The translations under genes were made by a program, and so were the position numbers. Of a stretch of DNA of 64,000 bases, positions 43,888-53,721 are shown piece after piece; the stretch's first letter is position 1, and the number at the start of each line of letters is the position of its first letter. The DNA is taken from assembly GCF_017303055.1 (NCBI RefSeq), contig NZ_JAEKJT010000001.1:620001-684000 (forward strand), written 5' to 3'. The notes below the pieces were generated by a model. The model saw nothing but the letters and a program-made list of their open reading frames with translations. It had not been told where the DNA came from and made no database searches. Source of the stretch: Halomonas litopenaei. Lineage in GTDB: Bacteria > Pseudomonadota > Gammaproteobacteria > Pseudomonadales > Halomonadaceae.

Positions 43888-46782
43888 TTAGTCGCGATAC
43901 TCGTCGATGCTCGGGCAGGAGCAGATCAGCTGTCGATCGCCCAGCACGTTGTCCACCCGGTTGGCGGCGGGCCAGTACTTGGCCCCCTTGACCGCCTCGG
44001 ACGGGAAGGCCCCGATTTCCCTGGAGTAGCCGCGGCTCCAGTCGGGGTCCATCAGGTCCGCCATGGTATGCGGCGCATGCACCAGCGGGTTGTCGTCGAG
44101 CGCCCATTCACCCTTCTCGACCCGAGCGATTTCCTCACGAATGCCGATCATGGCGTCACAGAAGCGGTCGAGCTCGTAAAGAGATTCGGACTCGGTTGGC
44201 TCGATCATCAGGGTGCCTGCCACCGGGAATGACATTGTCGGTGCATGGAAGCCATAGTCCATCAGGCGCTTGGCAATGTCTTCCTCGCTGATGCCGGAGG
44301 CCGCCTTGAGCGGACGAATGTCGATGATGCACTCGTGTGCCACTGTGCCGCTTTCGCCCTTATAGAGCACCGGATAGTGTCCGTCGAGGCGCTGGGCGAT
44401 GTAGTTCGCGCCGAGGATCGCCAGTTCGGTGGCCTCGCGCAGGCCCCGTGCGCCCATCATCTTGATGTAGGCCCAGGAGATCGGCAGGATCGATGCGGAG
44501 CCAAAGGCCGCTGCCGATACCGCGCCTGAGTCCGCCTCAACGCCGTCGAGGGGGGTGACGCTGTGATTGGCAACATGGGGGGCGAGGTGCGCCTTGACCC
44601 CGATGGGGCCCATGCCGGGGCCGCCACCGCCGTGGGGAATGCAGAAGGTCTTGTGCAGATTGAGGTGGCTGACGTCGCCGCCAAAGTCGCCCGGACGGGC
44701 GAGACCCACCTGAGCATTCATGTTGGCTCCGTCGATATAGACCTGGCCACCAGTGGCGTGAACGATATCGCAGGCATCGCGCACTCCCTGCTCGAACACT
44801 CCGTGGGTAGACGGGTAGGTCAGCATGATGGCGGACAGGGTGTCGGCGTGCTGCTCAGCCTTGGCCTTGAGATCGGCAAGGTCGATGTTGCCGCGCTCGT
44901 CGCATTCCACCACCACGACCTTCATGCTGCACATGGCAGCGGAAGCGGGGTTGGTGCCATGGGCAGAGCTTGGGATCAGGCAGACGTCACGATGGCCTTC
45001 GCCCTGCGCCGCCTGGTAGCGACGGATGGCCACCAGCCCTGCGTATTCGCCCTGTGCGCCTGAGTTAGGCTGCATGGAAATGTGGTCGTAGCCAGTGATT
45101 TCGACCAGGAAGGCCGACAGCTCGTCGATCATCTGGCGATAGCCCGCGACCTGGTCCTTCGGCGCGAAGGGGTGGATGCGGGCGAACTCCGGCCAGGTGA
45201 TCGGCATCATCTCGGTGGTCGCGTTGAGCTTCATGGTGCAGGAGCCCAGCGGAATCATGGCGTGGGCCAGCGACAAATCCTTGTTTTCGAGGCGCTTCAG
45301 GTAGCGCAGCATCTCGGTTTCGCTGCGATAGCGCTGGAACGTCGGGTGCTCGAGGAAGCGACTCTCGCGGCGGCAGGCGCTGGGGATGCCGCTGGCCTTG
45401 CTGTCGAGCACGCCATCGTCCAGTTCGCGCACGCCAAGGCCGTGTTCTTCGCCCAGCAGGACGTCGAACAGCACGTCCAGGTCGTGGGCCGTGGTGGTCT
45501 CGTCCAGACTGACGCCGACGTCGCCGTTGTCGAAGTAGCGCAGGTTGACCTCGTGGGTCATGGCGCGACCCAGGATCTTGCCACGATCAACGCCGGTCAG
45601 GCGTAGCGTGTCAAAGTAGCTGTCGTTGGCGAGGGAGACGCCTTTCTGTTCCAGGCCCGTGGCCAGAATGGTGGTCAGGCGATGAATACGGCCGGCAATG
45701 GTGCGCAGTCCCTCTGCACCGTGGTACACCGCATAGAAGCCGGCGATATTGGCCAGCAGCGCCTGGGCCGTACAGATGTTCGAGGTGGCCTTCTCGCGGC
45801 GAATATGCTGTTCGCGGGTCTGCATCGCCATGCGCAGCGCGGTGTTGCCGCGGGCATCCTTGGACACACCGATGATACGCCCGGGGATCGAGCGCTTGAG
45901 CTTGTCGGTGGTGGCGAAGAAGGCGGCGTGAGGCCCACCGAAGCCCATGGGGACACCAAAGCGCTGACTGGAACCGACCACGATGTCGGCACCCATCGCA
46001 CCAGGCTCCTTCAGCAGTACCAGGGCCATCAGGTCGGTGGCCACGCAGGTCATGATGCCGCGGTCCTTGGCCTCGGCGATCAGCGGCGCCAGGTCATGCA
46101 CGCGGCCGTCGTTGCCCGGGTATTGCAGCAGCGCGCCGAACACATCGTGCTGGCCGAGCTCCGCTGCCGGAGCGGTAACGATGTCGTAGCCAAACCACGA
46201 GGCCCGGGTCTTGAGCACGTCCAGGGTCTGAGGGAAGACGTCGTCGGCGACGAAGAAGGCATTGGTCTTGGCCTTCTTGTTGGAGCGACGACACAGCGCC
46301 ATGGCTTCGGCGGCGGCGGTAGCTTCATCCAGCAGGGAGGCATTGGCCAGCTCCATGCCGGTCAGGTCCATGACCATCTGCTGGAAGTTCAGCAGGCCTT
46401 CCAGGCGGCCCTGGGAAATTTCTGGCTGGTAAGGGGTGTAGGCGGTGTACCAGCCTGGGTTTTCCAGCACGTTGCGTTGAATGACGGCGGGCAGGTGAGT
46501 GTCGTAGTAGCCCTGACCGATGTAGCTCTTTGCCACCTTGTTCTGGCGCGCCAGCCGGTACAGATAGTCAAGTGCCTCGGCCTCGGCCTTGGGCGGGTCC
46601 AGGTCGAGCTCACGACCCAGACGGATATTCGCGGGGACTGTCTTGTCGATCAGGGCATCCATGCTATCGACGTCAAGCGCTGCAAGCATCTTGGCTCTGT
46701 CAGCGGAGCCGGGACCGTTGTGACGACGAAGAAAGGCATCATGATCGGCCAGTTCGGCCAGGCGACGTGTATCGAAAGCCAT
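43888..46782 (-). CDS. gcvP: Glycine dehydrogenase (decarboxylating), P protein
   Basis: 964 aa from ATG 46782 (AAGGTG upstream), a full-length fused P protein (E. coli 957). The PLP lysine lies in [16 protein letters not shown] (~709), with the N-terminal half showing RRHNGPG and [16 protein letters not shown]. It decarboxylates glycine and transfers the aminomethyl group to lipoyl-GcvH. It follows gcvH on the same strand after 255 bp that contain a GC-rich hairpin. Confidence 0.97.
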   Translation of the reverse strand: MAFDTRRLAELADHDAFLRRHNGPGSADRAKMLAALDVDSMDALIDKTVPANIRLGRELDLDPPKAEAEALDYLYRLARQNKVAKSYIGQGYYDTHLPAVIQRNVLENPGWYTAYTPYQPEISQGRLEGLLNFQQMVMDLTGMELANASLLDEATAAAEAMALCRRSNKKAKTNAFFVADDVFPQTLDVLKTRASWFGYDIVTAPAAELGQHDVFGALLQYPGNDGRVHDLAPLIAEAKDRGIMTCVATDLMALVLLKEPGAMGADIVVGSSQRFGVPMGFGGPHAAFFATTDKLKRSIPGRIIGVSKDARGNTALRMAMQTREQHIRREKATSNICTAQALLANIAGFYAVYHGAEGLRTIAGRIHRLTTILATGLEQKGVSLANDSYFDTLRLTGVDRGKILGRAMTHEVNLRYFDNGDVGVSLDETTTAHDLDVLFDVLLGEEHGLGVRELDDGVLDSKASGIPSACRRESRFLEHPTFQRYRSETEMLRYLKRLENKDLSLAHAMIPLGSCTMKLNATTEMMPITWPEFARIHPFAPKDQVAGYRQMIDELSAFLVEITGYDHISMQPNSGAQGEYAGLVAIRRYQAAQGEGHRDVCLIPSSAHGTNPASAAMCSMKVVVVECDERGNIDLADLKAKAEQHADTLSAIMLTYPSTHGVFEQGVRDACDIVHATGGQVYIDGANMNAQVGLARPGDFGGDVSHLNLHKTFCIPHGGGGPGMGPIGVKAHLAPHVANHSVTPLDGVEADSGAVSAAAFGSASILPISWAYIKMMGARGLREATELAILGANYIAQRLDGHYPVLYKGESGTVAHECIIDIRPLKAASGISEEDIAKRLMDYGFHAPTMSFPVAGTLMIEPTESESLYELDRFCDAMIGIREEIARVEKGEWALDDNPLVHAPHTMADLMDPDWSRGYSREIGAFPSEAVKGAKYWPAANRVDNVLGDRQLICSCPSIDEYRD

Positions 46783-46983
46783 GGAACACCTTGAATGTGG
46801 TGGATTGACGAGATCCAGTGTGAGTGAAGCGTTAGAAAAGATGACAGAAGTGCCTGAGCTGATGAGCCTGTGCGTCACAGGCTGCCAACGTCCTCAGCGA
46901 TACGGCAGTGGGGTCGGGGAGGGCGCTATCTGCTGCTTGCCCTCTGACCTGTACCCTCAGCCCTCAGCTCTTCCTGGGCGGTA

Positions 46984-47007
46984 ACCGGGGCCCTGGTAGG
47001 CCCCGGT
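46984..47007 (-). terminator. Hairpin between gcvH and gcvP
   Basis: ACCGGGGCC / GGCCCCGGT with a 6-nt loop. It has no T-run, so it could be a processing or attenuating structure that lowers gcvP relative to gcvH rather than a full stop. Confidence 0.5.
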
Positions 47008-47037
47008 GGTGGTGGCGTGGCTCGCCACCAAGCCGGA

Positions 47038-47430
47038 TCAGCCTTCGGCGTCGACCACTGCCTGATAAGCCTCTGCATCAAGCAGATCGTCGAGAGCGCT
47101 CTTGTCGTCCAGGCGCACCTTCATGATCCAGCCATCTTCGTAGGGAGCTTCGTTGACGGTCTCCGGCGAGTCTTCCAGAGATTCGTTGACCTCGATGACC
47201 TCGCCGTCCACCGGCGCGTACAGGTCGGAAGCCGCCTTGACCGATTCGATGACGCCAAACTCGTCACCTTTGGACAGGCTGCTGCCGACGTCAGGCAGGT
47301 CAACGAACACCACGTCGCCCAGGGACTCCTGCGCGTGGTCGGTAATACCGATGGTGACAGTTCCGTCGCCGTTGTCCTGAATCCATTCGTGGCTGTCGAC
47401 GTAGCGCAGGTTGGCGGGGATTGAGCTCAT
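47038..47430 (-). CDS. gcvH: Glycine cleavage system H protein
   Basis: 130 aa, standard. The lipoyl-lysine is in [15 protein letters not shown] (~65); HEWIQ and [18 protein letters not shown] are typical. AGGAAA precedes the ATG. It carries the aminomethyl intermediate between P, T and L proteins. GcvT is encoded separately on the other strand. Confidence 0.97.
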   Translation of the reverse strand: MSSIPANLRYVDSHEWIQDNGDGTVTIGITDHAQESLGDVVFVDLPDVGSSLSKGDEFGVIESVKAASDLYAPVDGEVIEVNESLEDSPETVNEAPYEDGWIMKVRLDDKSALDDLLDAEAYQAVVDAEG

Positions 47431-48127
47431 CTCGATTTCCTATACGAAAAAGGTTTTCCGGTTTCGCGCATGCTAACGCCATTCAAGGCATTTGGCGAGT
47501 CCATGACAAGAGAATACCGAGTCGGTTGACGTATCCTCACGACATAGGGTGGATCGAAGCGCTCGTCGCGTCCAGCCCGGCGGGAAAGTTCGTGATGCCG
47601 TTCGCTGGCAGGTCACACCTCTTCCTCACCCGAGGTAGCGCTGGCCGGGGCTGCTTGGCGCTTGAGGGTGGCGGGTCAGGCGGGCGGTGGGCAGCAGACA
47701 TGGCGGGGGACTATGCTGATATTGCAGAACGGAGGCCTTCGCCCCGTGCTGCGGGCAATGTTTGCCAGGAAGCGCTGTCTTGGATATGGTGTCAAAAGTT
47801 TCCAATAAGAAACTTTGATGGAGGTGTCGCGAGCCCGCAACGCAGCACATCGTCGGCGTAGGTCTTTATTCGGTGGTTGCCTTATGCCGGTGTCGACGGG
47901 CCTGTCTTATGCAGCTTGGGCCAGCGTTTGCGAACAGGGGCTTGCGTGAAACAGCGTGACTGGTGCGCGTGTAGCAATATCCGCTATCTTAGGCGGGTCC
48001 GTGCTACCTAATCCGCTGGCAGATCCGTTGTTTCGATAGAGTTTTATCGGAATGCGGCAGGGCAGCAGCGGGTAGCGCATCAATACGTGGCGCATAATAA
48101 CAAGTGCCGAGTCAAAGGGAGACTTCC
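47431..48127. other. 697-bp divergent regulatory region between gcvH and the AGCS symporter
   Basis: It contains no gene I can support; one plus-strand frame (47421-47861) has no family likeness. It must hold the promoters for gcvH (minus) and the symporter (plus). I looked for glycine-riboswitch core words and found none. A perfect AT-rich dyad lies at 47795-47816. Confidence 0.6.
47795..47816. promoter_or_regulatory. Perfect dyad AAAGTTTC-N6-GAAACTTT (candidate operator)
   Basis: Eight-base arms AAAGTTTC (47795-47802) and GAAACTTT (47809-47816) flank CAATAA. The site stands in the divergent promoter region of two glycine-related transcription units. The symmetry suits a dimeric repressor or activator; the protein is not identified. 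Confidence 0.55.
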
Positions 48128-49519
48128 GTGGACGCACTCAACAACATCTTCTCCGCCATTAATGGCGTGGTGTGGGGGCCAGTCATGCTGGTCCTGCTGC
48201 TGGGGGTAGGCATCTACCTGCAGATCGGTCTGAAGATCATGCCTATTCGCAAGCTGGGTATGGGCTTCAAGTTGATGTGGGGGGGACGAGACAGCAAGGC
48301 GTCCTCCCAGGACGAGGGGGAAATTTCTCCCTTCAACGCCCTGATGACGGCGCTGTCAGCGACGATCGGTACCGGTAATATCGCCGGCGTGGCGACGGCG
48401 ATTGCGCTGGGTGGTCCAGGCGCGGTGTTCTGGATGTGGATCACCGCACTGGTCGGTATGGCCACCAAGTTTGCCGAGGCCGTGCTGGCGGTGCGTTATC
48501 GCGAGACTGACGAGAACGGCTTCCACATCGGCGGGCCGATGTACTACATCAAGAACGGTCTTGGCCGCAAATGGCTGTGGCTGGGTGGCGCTTTCGCCTT
48601 CTTCGGCGCCGTGGCCGCCTTTGGTATCGGTAACACGGTGCAGTCGAACTCCGTCGCCGACGCGCTGGATTCCAGCTTTGGTATCCCGCACTGGGTCACC
48701 GGTCTGGTGATCATGGTGCTGGCGGGTGCCGTTATCCTGGGGGGGATCAAGCGCATCGCCAAGGTGGCGGGCAAGCTGGTGCCGGTCATGGGCATCGCCT
48801 ACATCATTGCCGGCGTCAGCGCGCTGTCCGTGAATGCCGACCAGATCGGTAATGCCTTCTCCGACATCTTCTATTACGCCTTCAACCCCCATGCAGCAGT
48901 GGGTGGCTTTGCCGGTGCAGCGGTGATGGCGGCCATTCGTTTTGGTGTGGCGCGCGGTATCTTCTCCAACGAGGCGGGCCTCGGTAGTGCCCCCATTGCT
49001 CACGCCGCGGCGCAAACCAAGAATCCGGTGCGTCAGGGCCTGATCGCCATGCTGGGTACCTTTATCGACACCATCATGGTGTGCACCGTGACGGCGTTGG
49101 TCATCTTGACCGCCCCCATCTGGGAAACCGGTGAACAGGGTGCCTCGCTGACCGCCATGTCCTTTGAAAACGCCTTGCCTGGTGGATGGGGTGACATCAT
49201 CGTCTCCATTGCCCTGGCGGTGTTTGCCTTCACCACGATTCTGGGCTGGTCCTTCTACGGCGAGAAGTGCTTCCAGTTCCTGTTCGGCACGCGCTCCATC
49301 ATGCTGTATCGCATTCTGTTCGTGGCTGCCATTCCGGTAGGTGCACTGGCGCAGCTTGGCTTCATCTGGCTGATGGCAGACACCTTCAACGCCATGATGG
49401 CGATTCCCAACTTGATTGCCCTGGCCCTGTTGTCGCCGGTGGTGTTCAAGCTGACCAAAGACTACTTCGACGGCAAGGACATCCTGCCGGGCGAAGACCT
49501 CGACCATCACAAGTCCTGA
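48128..49519 (+). CDS. Sodium:alanine/glycine symporter (AGCS family)
   Basis: 463 aa from GTG 48128, chosen because AAAGGGAG lies just upstream; GTG 48104 is the alternative. About ten helices. The family signature GPGAVFWMWITALVGMATKFAE is present, plus ALSATIGTGNIAGVATAI and GVARGIFSNEAGLGSAPIAHAA. It imports alanine, glycine or D-amino acids with Na+. The adjacent gcvT gene suggests glycine as a relevant substrate. Confidence 0.93.
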   Translation: MDALNNIFSAINGVVWGPVMLVLLLGVGIYLQIGLKIMPIRKLGMGFKLMWGGRDSKASSQDEGEISPFNALMTALSATIGTGNIAGVATAIALGGPGAVFWMWITALVGMATKFAEAVLAVRYRETDENGFHIGGPMYYIKNGLGRKWLWLGGAFAFFGAVAAFGIGNTVQSNSVADALDSSFGIPHWVTGLVIMVLAGAVILGGIKRIAKVAGKLVPVMGIAYIIAGVSALSVNADQIGNAFSDIFYYAFNPHAAVGGFAGAAVMAAIRFGVARGIFSNEAGLGSAPIAHAAAQTKNPVRQGLIAMLGTFIDTIMVCTVTALVILTAPIWETGEQGASLTAMSFENALPGGWGDIIVSIALAVFAFTTILGWSFYGEKCFQFLFGTRSIMLYRILFVAAIPVGALAQLGFIWLMADTFNAMMAIPNLIALALLSPVVFKLTKDYFDGKDILPGEDLDHHKS

Positions 49520-49533
49520 ACCCAGGCCGTCGG

Positions 49534-49560
49534 CAGGAGGTGCCTCAAGGGCACCTCCTG
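49534..49560 (+). terminator. Hairpin between the symporter and gcvT
   Basis: CAGGAGGTGCC / GGCACCTCCTG, an 11-bp stem with a 5-nt loop, 15 nt after the symporter stop. It is followed by TCGTTC rather than a T-run, so partial read-through into gcvT is plausible. Confidence 0.65.
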
Positions 49561-49600
49561 TCGTTCGGGGGTTCTTTCATGAACCACGAGATGAGACGCC

Positions 49601-50710
49601 ATGAGTGACCTCAAGACCACACCGCTGAATGCCCTTCACCGCGAGCTGGGGGCCAAGATGGTGCCCTTCGCTGGCTATGACATGCCTGTTCAGTACCCCC
49701 TGGGGGTGAAGAAGGAGCATGAGCACACTCGGGCCGCCTGTGGCCTGTTCGACGTGTCGCACATGGCACAGATCCTGATTCGCGGCGATGACGCATTGGT
49801 CGCCCTGGAATCGCTGGTACCGGCGGACCTGGTGGGACTGCCGGAAGGCATGCAGCGCTATGGTCTGTTCACCAGCGAGGAGGGTGGCATTCTCGATGAC
49901 TTGATGACGGTCAATGCCGGGGACCATCTCTATCTGGTGGTGAATGCGGCTTGCCGGGAGCAGGATATTGCGCACCTTCGCCGCGGGCTGCCGGATCATG
50001 AGATTGAAGTGGTAGACCGTGGCCTGCTCGCCCTTCAGGGCCCAAAGGCTGCCAGTGTCATGCAGCGCCTGTGCCCGGCGGCTTGTGACATGGTGTTCAT
50101 GCAGCATGGCCGGTTCGACATCGATGGTATTGCTGTGTGGGTGAGTCGCAGCGGTTACACCGGCGAGGACGGCTTCGAGATTTCTGTGCCGGCAGAACAG
50201 ACGGATGCGCTTGCCCGCAAGCTGCTGGCAGAAGATGAGGTCGAGGCGATCGGTCTCGGCGCGCGGGACTCGTTGCGCCTGGAAGCGGGGCTTTGCCTGT
50301 ACGGTCACGATATCGATACCACCACGACTCCGGTCGAGGCAGGATTGATCTGGGCGATCGGCAAGCCAAGGCGTCGCGGTGGCGAGCGTGCCGGCGGTTT
50401 TCCGGGGGCGGACATGGTGCTGCATCAGATTGAGGTCAAGGACCATCAGCGCAAGCGGGTCGGGCTACTGGCCGAGGGCCGGGCGCCGGTGCGTGAGGGT
50501 GCCGAGCTGTACAGTGAAGACAATCAGCTCTTGGGCAGCGTGACCTCCGGAGGTTTTGGGCCCAGCGTGGGCAAGCCCGTGGCCATGGGCTACGTCACGC
50601 TCGACCACGCGGAGTTGGGCACCACGGTCTACGCTGAGGTGCGTGGCAAGCGGCTGCCGATGACGGTGACACGGATGCCGGTCATCACGCCTGGCTACTA
50701 TCGGGGATAG
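49601..50710 (+). CDS. gcvT: Aminomethyltransferase (glycine cleavage T protein)
   Basis: 369 aa. FAGYDMPVQYPLGVKKEH, CGLFDVSHMAQ, SRSGYTGEDGFEISVP and GLGARDSLRLEAGLCLYGHDI are the folate- and substrate-binding landmarks of GcvT. It transfers the methylene from lipoyl-GcvH to tetrahydrofolate. It lies 81 bp after the symporter, likely co-regulated with glycine uptake, and opposite in strand to gcvH-gcvP. Confidence 0.95.
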   Translation: MSDLKTTPLNALHRELGAKMVPFAGYDMPVQYPLGVKKEHEHTRAACGLFDVSHMAQILIRGDDALVALESLVPADLVGLPEGMQRYGLFTSEEGGILDDLMTVNAGDHLYLVVNAACREQDIAHLRRGLPDHEIEVVDRGLLALQGPKAASVMQRLCPAACDMVFMQHGRFDIDGIAVWVSRSGYTGEDGFEISVPAEQTDALARKLLAEDEVEAIGLGARDSLRLEAGLCLYGHDIDTTTTPVEAGLIWAIGKPRRRGGERAGGFPGADMVLHQIEVKDHQRKRVGLLAEGRAPVREGAELYSEDNQLLGSVTSGGFGPSVGKPVAMGYVTLDHAELGTTVYAEVRGKRLPMTVTRMPVITPGYYRG

Positions 50711-50837
50711 GCCGCCAGCGAGCGTTCGTCACTTTAGGCCTGAGCTTTCAGCGTAGTGGGTGTTATACCGTTATCTTGTGTGTGAGATTCGGGGACAACA
50801 GCCACAAAGCCTCAGCTGAACGCAAGCATCTCTACGA

Positions 50838-50863
50838 AACGGCGCCCATCGGCGCCGTTTTTT
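50838..50863 (+). terminator. Terminator of gcvT
   Basis: AACGGCGCC / GGCGCCGTT with loop CATC, followed by six T. Confidence 0.92.
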
Positions 50864-50932
50864 GTGTCAGCACGACACTATTGCGATCTCGGTGCGCCTT
50901 CGTTGTCCGGCCTCTACGTCAGCTGTGACGTG

Positions 50933-51532
50933 TCAGGAGGCCGTGTCGAGATGGCGAAAGGTCAAGTTGACCCGCTGGCCGACGCTGCTGCGGGGCAGCA
51001 GCGCATGCTCCAGCTGCTCCTGACAGCCAGGTCCCATCCACAGCAGGCTGCCATGGTCGAGCCAGACATTGAACGCCGGTGATCGGCGGTCCTTCCAGCG
51101 AAAGCGCATGGGTCGGCTGGCGCCGAGGCTAATGGAGGCGATGACGGGCAGGGGGCCAAGCTCTCGCTCATTGTCGCAGTGCCAGCCCATGCGATCGTCC
51201 CCACTGCGATAGCGGTTGATCAATACGCTGTTGAAGAGAGGCGTTGTAGGGGGAAGCTGAGCATTCAGCCGGTCCCGCAGATCAGCGACCAGCGGGTGCC
51301 AGGGGCATGGCAGAAAGTCGTTGCCGGAGAACCGGTAAGCGTGGTCGCCCATCCATACCTGCTGGCGCGGGATCAGGTGGGTCTTGCCGTAGAGGCGGAT
51401 AGCGGGGCGCTGCCAATCCAGGTCTCTCAGCAGTCCTTCGAGGGTGTCAGTGGCGACGTCGCTCGGCAGAAAGCGTGAGACATACGTCAGCGGGGGCGAC
51501 GTCAGAATGTGATGGGTATCAGGGTTGGGCAT
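50933..51532 (-). CDS. AlkB-like 2-oxoglutarate/Fe(II) dioxygenase
   Basis: 199 aa from ATG 51532. The jelly-roll core has the iron ligands in WHCDNE (~117) and a later His in LDHGSLLWMG, with RVNLTFRH supplying the 2-oxoglutarate-binding Arg. NSVLINRYRSGDDRMGWH and SLGASRPMRFR are typical of AlkB homologues that reverse alkylation damage in DNA or RNA. Single gene, convergent with gcvT. Confidence 0.92.
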   Translation of the reverse strand: MPNPDTHHILTSPPLTYVSRFLPSDVATDTLEGLLRDLDWQRPAIRLYGKTHLIPRQQVWMGDHAYRFSGNDFLPCPWHPLVADLRDRLNAQLPPTTPLFNSVLINRYRSGDDRMGWHCDNERELGPLPVIASISLGASRPMRFRWKDRRSPAFNVWLDHGSLLWMGPGCQEQLEHALLPRSSVGQRVNLTFRHLDTAS

Positions 51533-51687
51533 GGCGTCAGCATAACAGCCCTGCAGGGCCATGGCATGAGGGCCAGGCTCTAGATAAGGGAAGCTGGGGC
51601 TCGTAGGAAGGGACGCTGTGGGAGCGCTGGGCGCTGTGTCAGATTAGGGCGGACCCGCTGGCAGGCAGTACAGGGTCCGCACTCGGT

Positions 51688-52263
51688 TCACGACGTGGCT
51701 GCCACCACCAGCACGGAGGTGGTCGATAGACCCAGGCTGGCCAACGCCATGGCATATCCCAGCGCGGCACCGGCGACGACATCGCTGTAGTAGTGCAACC
51801 CCAGGCCAACCCGGGAGATGGCAATCAACCCGGCCAGAGGCAATAGCCAAGGCAACAGGGCGGGACTATGCACTGCTGCCAGGGTGCAGAACATCACGGC
51901 GTGCATGGTATGCCCGCTGGGAAAGCTGTAGCGGTCTCTGGCGGGCTCGTTGCATTGGATGCTGCCGCCGAAGGTAATGAAGGGACGCTCACGACACAGG
52001 CGCGTCTTCAGCAGCTTGTAGACCGCGATGGCGACCAGCGCAGTAGCGATGTATTCGAACATCAAGCGCAGTCCGATATCACGGCCATGCAAGGCCGGCA
52101 GGGCGATGATCAGCGCCACCCATACCGGCCAATCGCCAAGCTTGCTGGCGATTTTCAGGGTAGACAGCCAAGGCCGATAGATGCTGAATCCGGCGGTGCG
52201 CTGGCAGAGCTGCCACTCGAGCATGTCGAGTCGGTCGAACCACTGAGGAATCTTGTTGGTCAT
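51688..52263 (-). CDS. PAP2-superfamily phosphatase
   Basis: 191 aa with about five helices. The three phosphatase motifs are present: KTRLCRERP, FPSGHT and SRVGLGLHYYSDV (catalytic His residues). Such enzymes dephosphorylate membrane phosphates such as phosphatidic acid or undecaprenyl pyrophosphate. A GGAGAGGAG ribosome site precedes the ATG. It follows the glycosyltransferase gene on the same strand, 59 bp away. Confidence 0.92.
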   Translation of the reverse strand: MTNKIPQWFDRLDMLEWQLCQRTAGFSIYRPWLSTLKIASKLGDWPVWVALIIALPALHGRDIGLRLMFEYIATALVAIAVYKLLKTRLCRERPFITFGGSIQCNEPARDRYSFPSGHTMHAVMFCTLAAVHSPALLPWLLPLAGLIAISRVGLGLHYYSDVVAGAALGYAMALASLGLSTTSVLVVAATS

Positions 52264-52322
52264 CTCGTGTCTCCTCTCCGTTACATCAATCAGCGCCCGA
52301 CCCGGCGTGGGTCATGCCACTC

Positions 52323-53483
52323 TCAGGCTTCGGCAGGGTTCGAGAGCTGTCCGCGTGCATGGCGTGCATGTTCGTGGGCGTCCAGGAAGGTCTGAGCGAT
52401 AGTGGGCCAGCGGTAGGCCAGTGCTCGTTCCCGAGCCGCTCTGCCCAGCCGCGCGTAACGGGCCTGCTGTTGGCATAGCGCCACAGCCTCTTGGCGGAAG
52501 GTCTGGTTATCTCCCGGCGGGATACTGACCCCATCGTGATCGGTGCTGATCAGCTCTGCCCCTGCGGCATGGCGGTAGGCGACGACGGCGAGCCCGCTGG
52601 CCATGGCCTCGAGTATCACGTTGCCCCAGGTTTCCGACAGGGAGGGAAAGACGAAGATGTCGGCGCTGGCGTAGTGTGTCTGCATCTGGGCTGAGTCAAT
52701 GAACCCCGTGAAGATGGCGTCAGGCAGCGCCTTCTCGAGGCTTGCTCGTCCAGGACCATCGCCCACCACGACCAGGCGCATGTCAGGACGAGCCTCCAGC
52801 ATGTCGAGGAAGGTGTCTCTGAGCAGGTCGAGGTTCTTTTCTGGCGCCAACCGTCCGACGTACAGGGCCACCGGCTGGTGCTGACCGACTCCCCAGGAGT
52901 CCCGGAGCTCCTGGCTCCGCTTGTCAGGAGTGAAGCGGTCACCTTCGATACCACGCGCCATCACAGACACGCGCTCGAATCCTGCCGTCGCCAGTTCACG
53001 CGCCTGCTGATGTGTCGGCACCAGCGTGGCGGCGCAGCGGTTGTGGAAGTGGCGCAAGCGCTGGCGGACCAGCGGAGCTAGCCAGGGCACACCGTAATCC
53101 TGGCAATAGTGGTCGAAGTTGGTGTGCCATCCACTGACCACTGGTATGTCCAGTTTCTCGGCGGCACGCAAGGCCGACCAGCCTAGCGGGCCTTCGGTGG
53201 CTACATAGATGGCATCTGGCTTGGTCGTCTGCCACAGGCGCTTCAGCGTGCCGACGCTGGCCCAGCCAATTCGAACTTCCTTGTAGCGTGGCATCGACAT
53301 CCCGCGCACACTTAGCTCGTGCTCCATGCCCTCCGCCTTGGCGGCGCTGGCATCGACAGGCTCCGGGCGCACCAGCTGCAAGGTGACGCCGAGGGCAAGC
53401 AGCTCCCGGCTGATACGTCCGAGTGTGTGGGCGACTCCGTTGATGTCGGGAGACCAGGTTTCGCTGACCAGACAGATGCGCAT
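52323..53483 (-). CDS. GT4-type glycosyltransferase
   Basis: 386 aa from ATG 53483 (GAGGAAC upstream). GT-B fold: N-terminal SETWSPDINGVAHTL and C-terminal VALYVGRLAPEKNLDLL, VVVGDGPGRASLEK and the E-x7-E element PSLSETWGNVILEAMASG. It is close to mannosyl/glucosyl transferases that act on diacylglycerol or phosphatidylinositol (MgtA/PimB-like). Neighbouring PAP2 and acyltransferase genes support a glycolipid role, which is inference. Confidence 0.9.
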   Translation of the reverse strand: MRICLVSETWSPDINGVAHTLGRISRELLALGVTLQLVRPEPVDASAAKAEGMEHELSVRGMSMPRYKEVRIGWASVGTLKRLWQTTKPDAIYVATEGPLGWSALRAAEKLDIPVVSGWHTNFDHYCQDYGVPWLAPLVRQRLRHFHNRCAATLVPTHQQARELATAGFERVSVMARGIEGDRFTPDKRSQELRDSWGVGQHQPVALYVGRLAPEKNLDLLRDTFLDMLEARPDMRLVVVGDGPGRASLEKALPDAIFTGFIDSAQMQTHYASADIFVFPSLSETWGNVILEAMASGLAVVAYRHAAGAELISTDHDGVSIPPGDNQTFRQEAVALCQQQARYARLGRAARERALAYRWPTIAQTFLDAHEHARHARGQLSNPAEA

Positions 53484-53721
53484 GGCGTTCCTCGTGCCCG
53501 TCGGGCCCCACTTGGCCCGCTCGAGGACGAGCATGCAATGCGCCCATGACAGCTCTGGGTCAGCCACGTGAATAGCCTGTTACTACAGGCGGACGGAGCG
53601 GGTGGTGCGGGCAGGAAAAAGCAGCTGCAGAGAGGATCGACGGAAAGACGCGGCGCAAGGCCAAGGGGCAAGCCGTCGCTCTGGGAGTGAGAGCGACGGC
53701 AGAGGGCGACGGCCGAGGCGT

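Noticed and set aside
47431-48127. Glycine riboswitch upstream of gcvH or the AGCS symporter
   Set aside because: I looked for the paired aptamer core words on both strands and did not find them.
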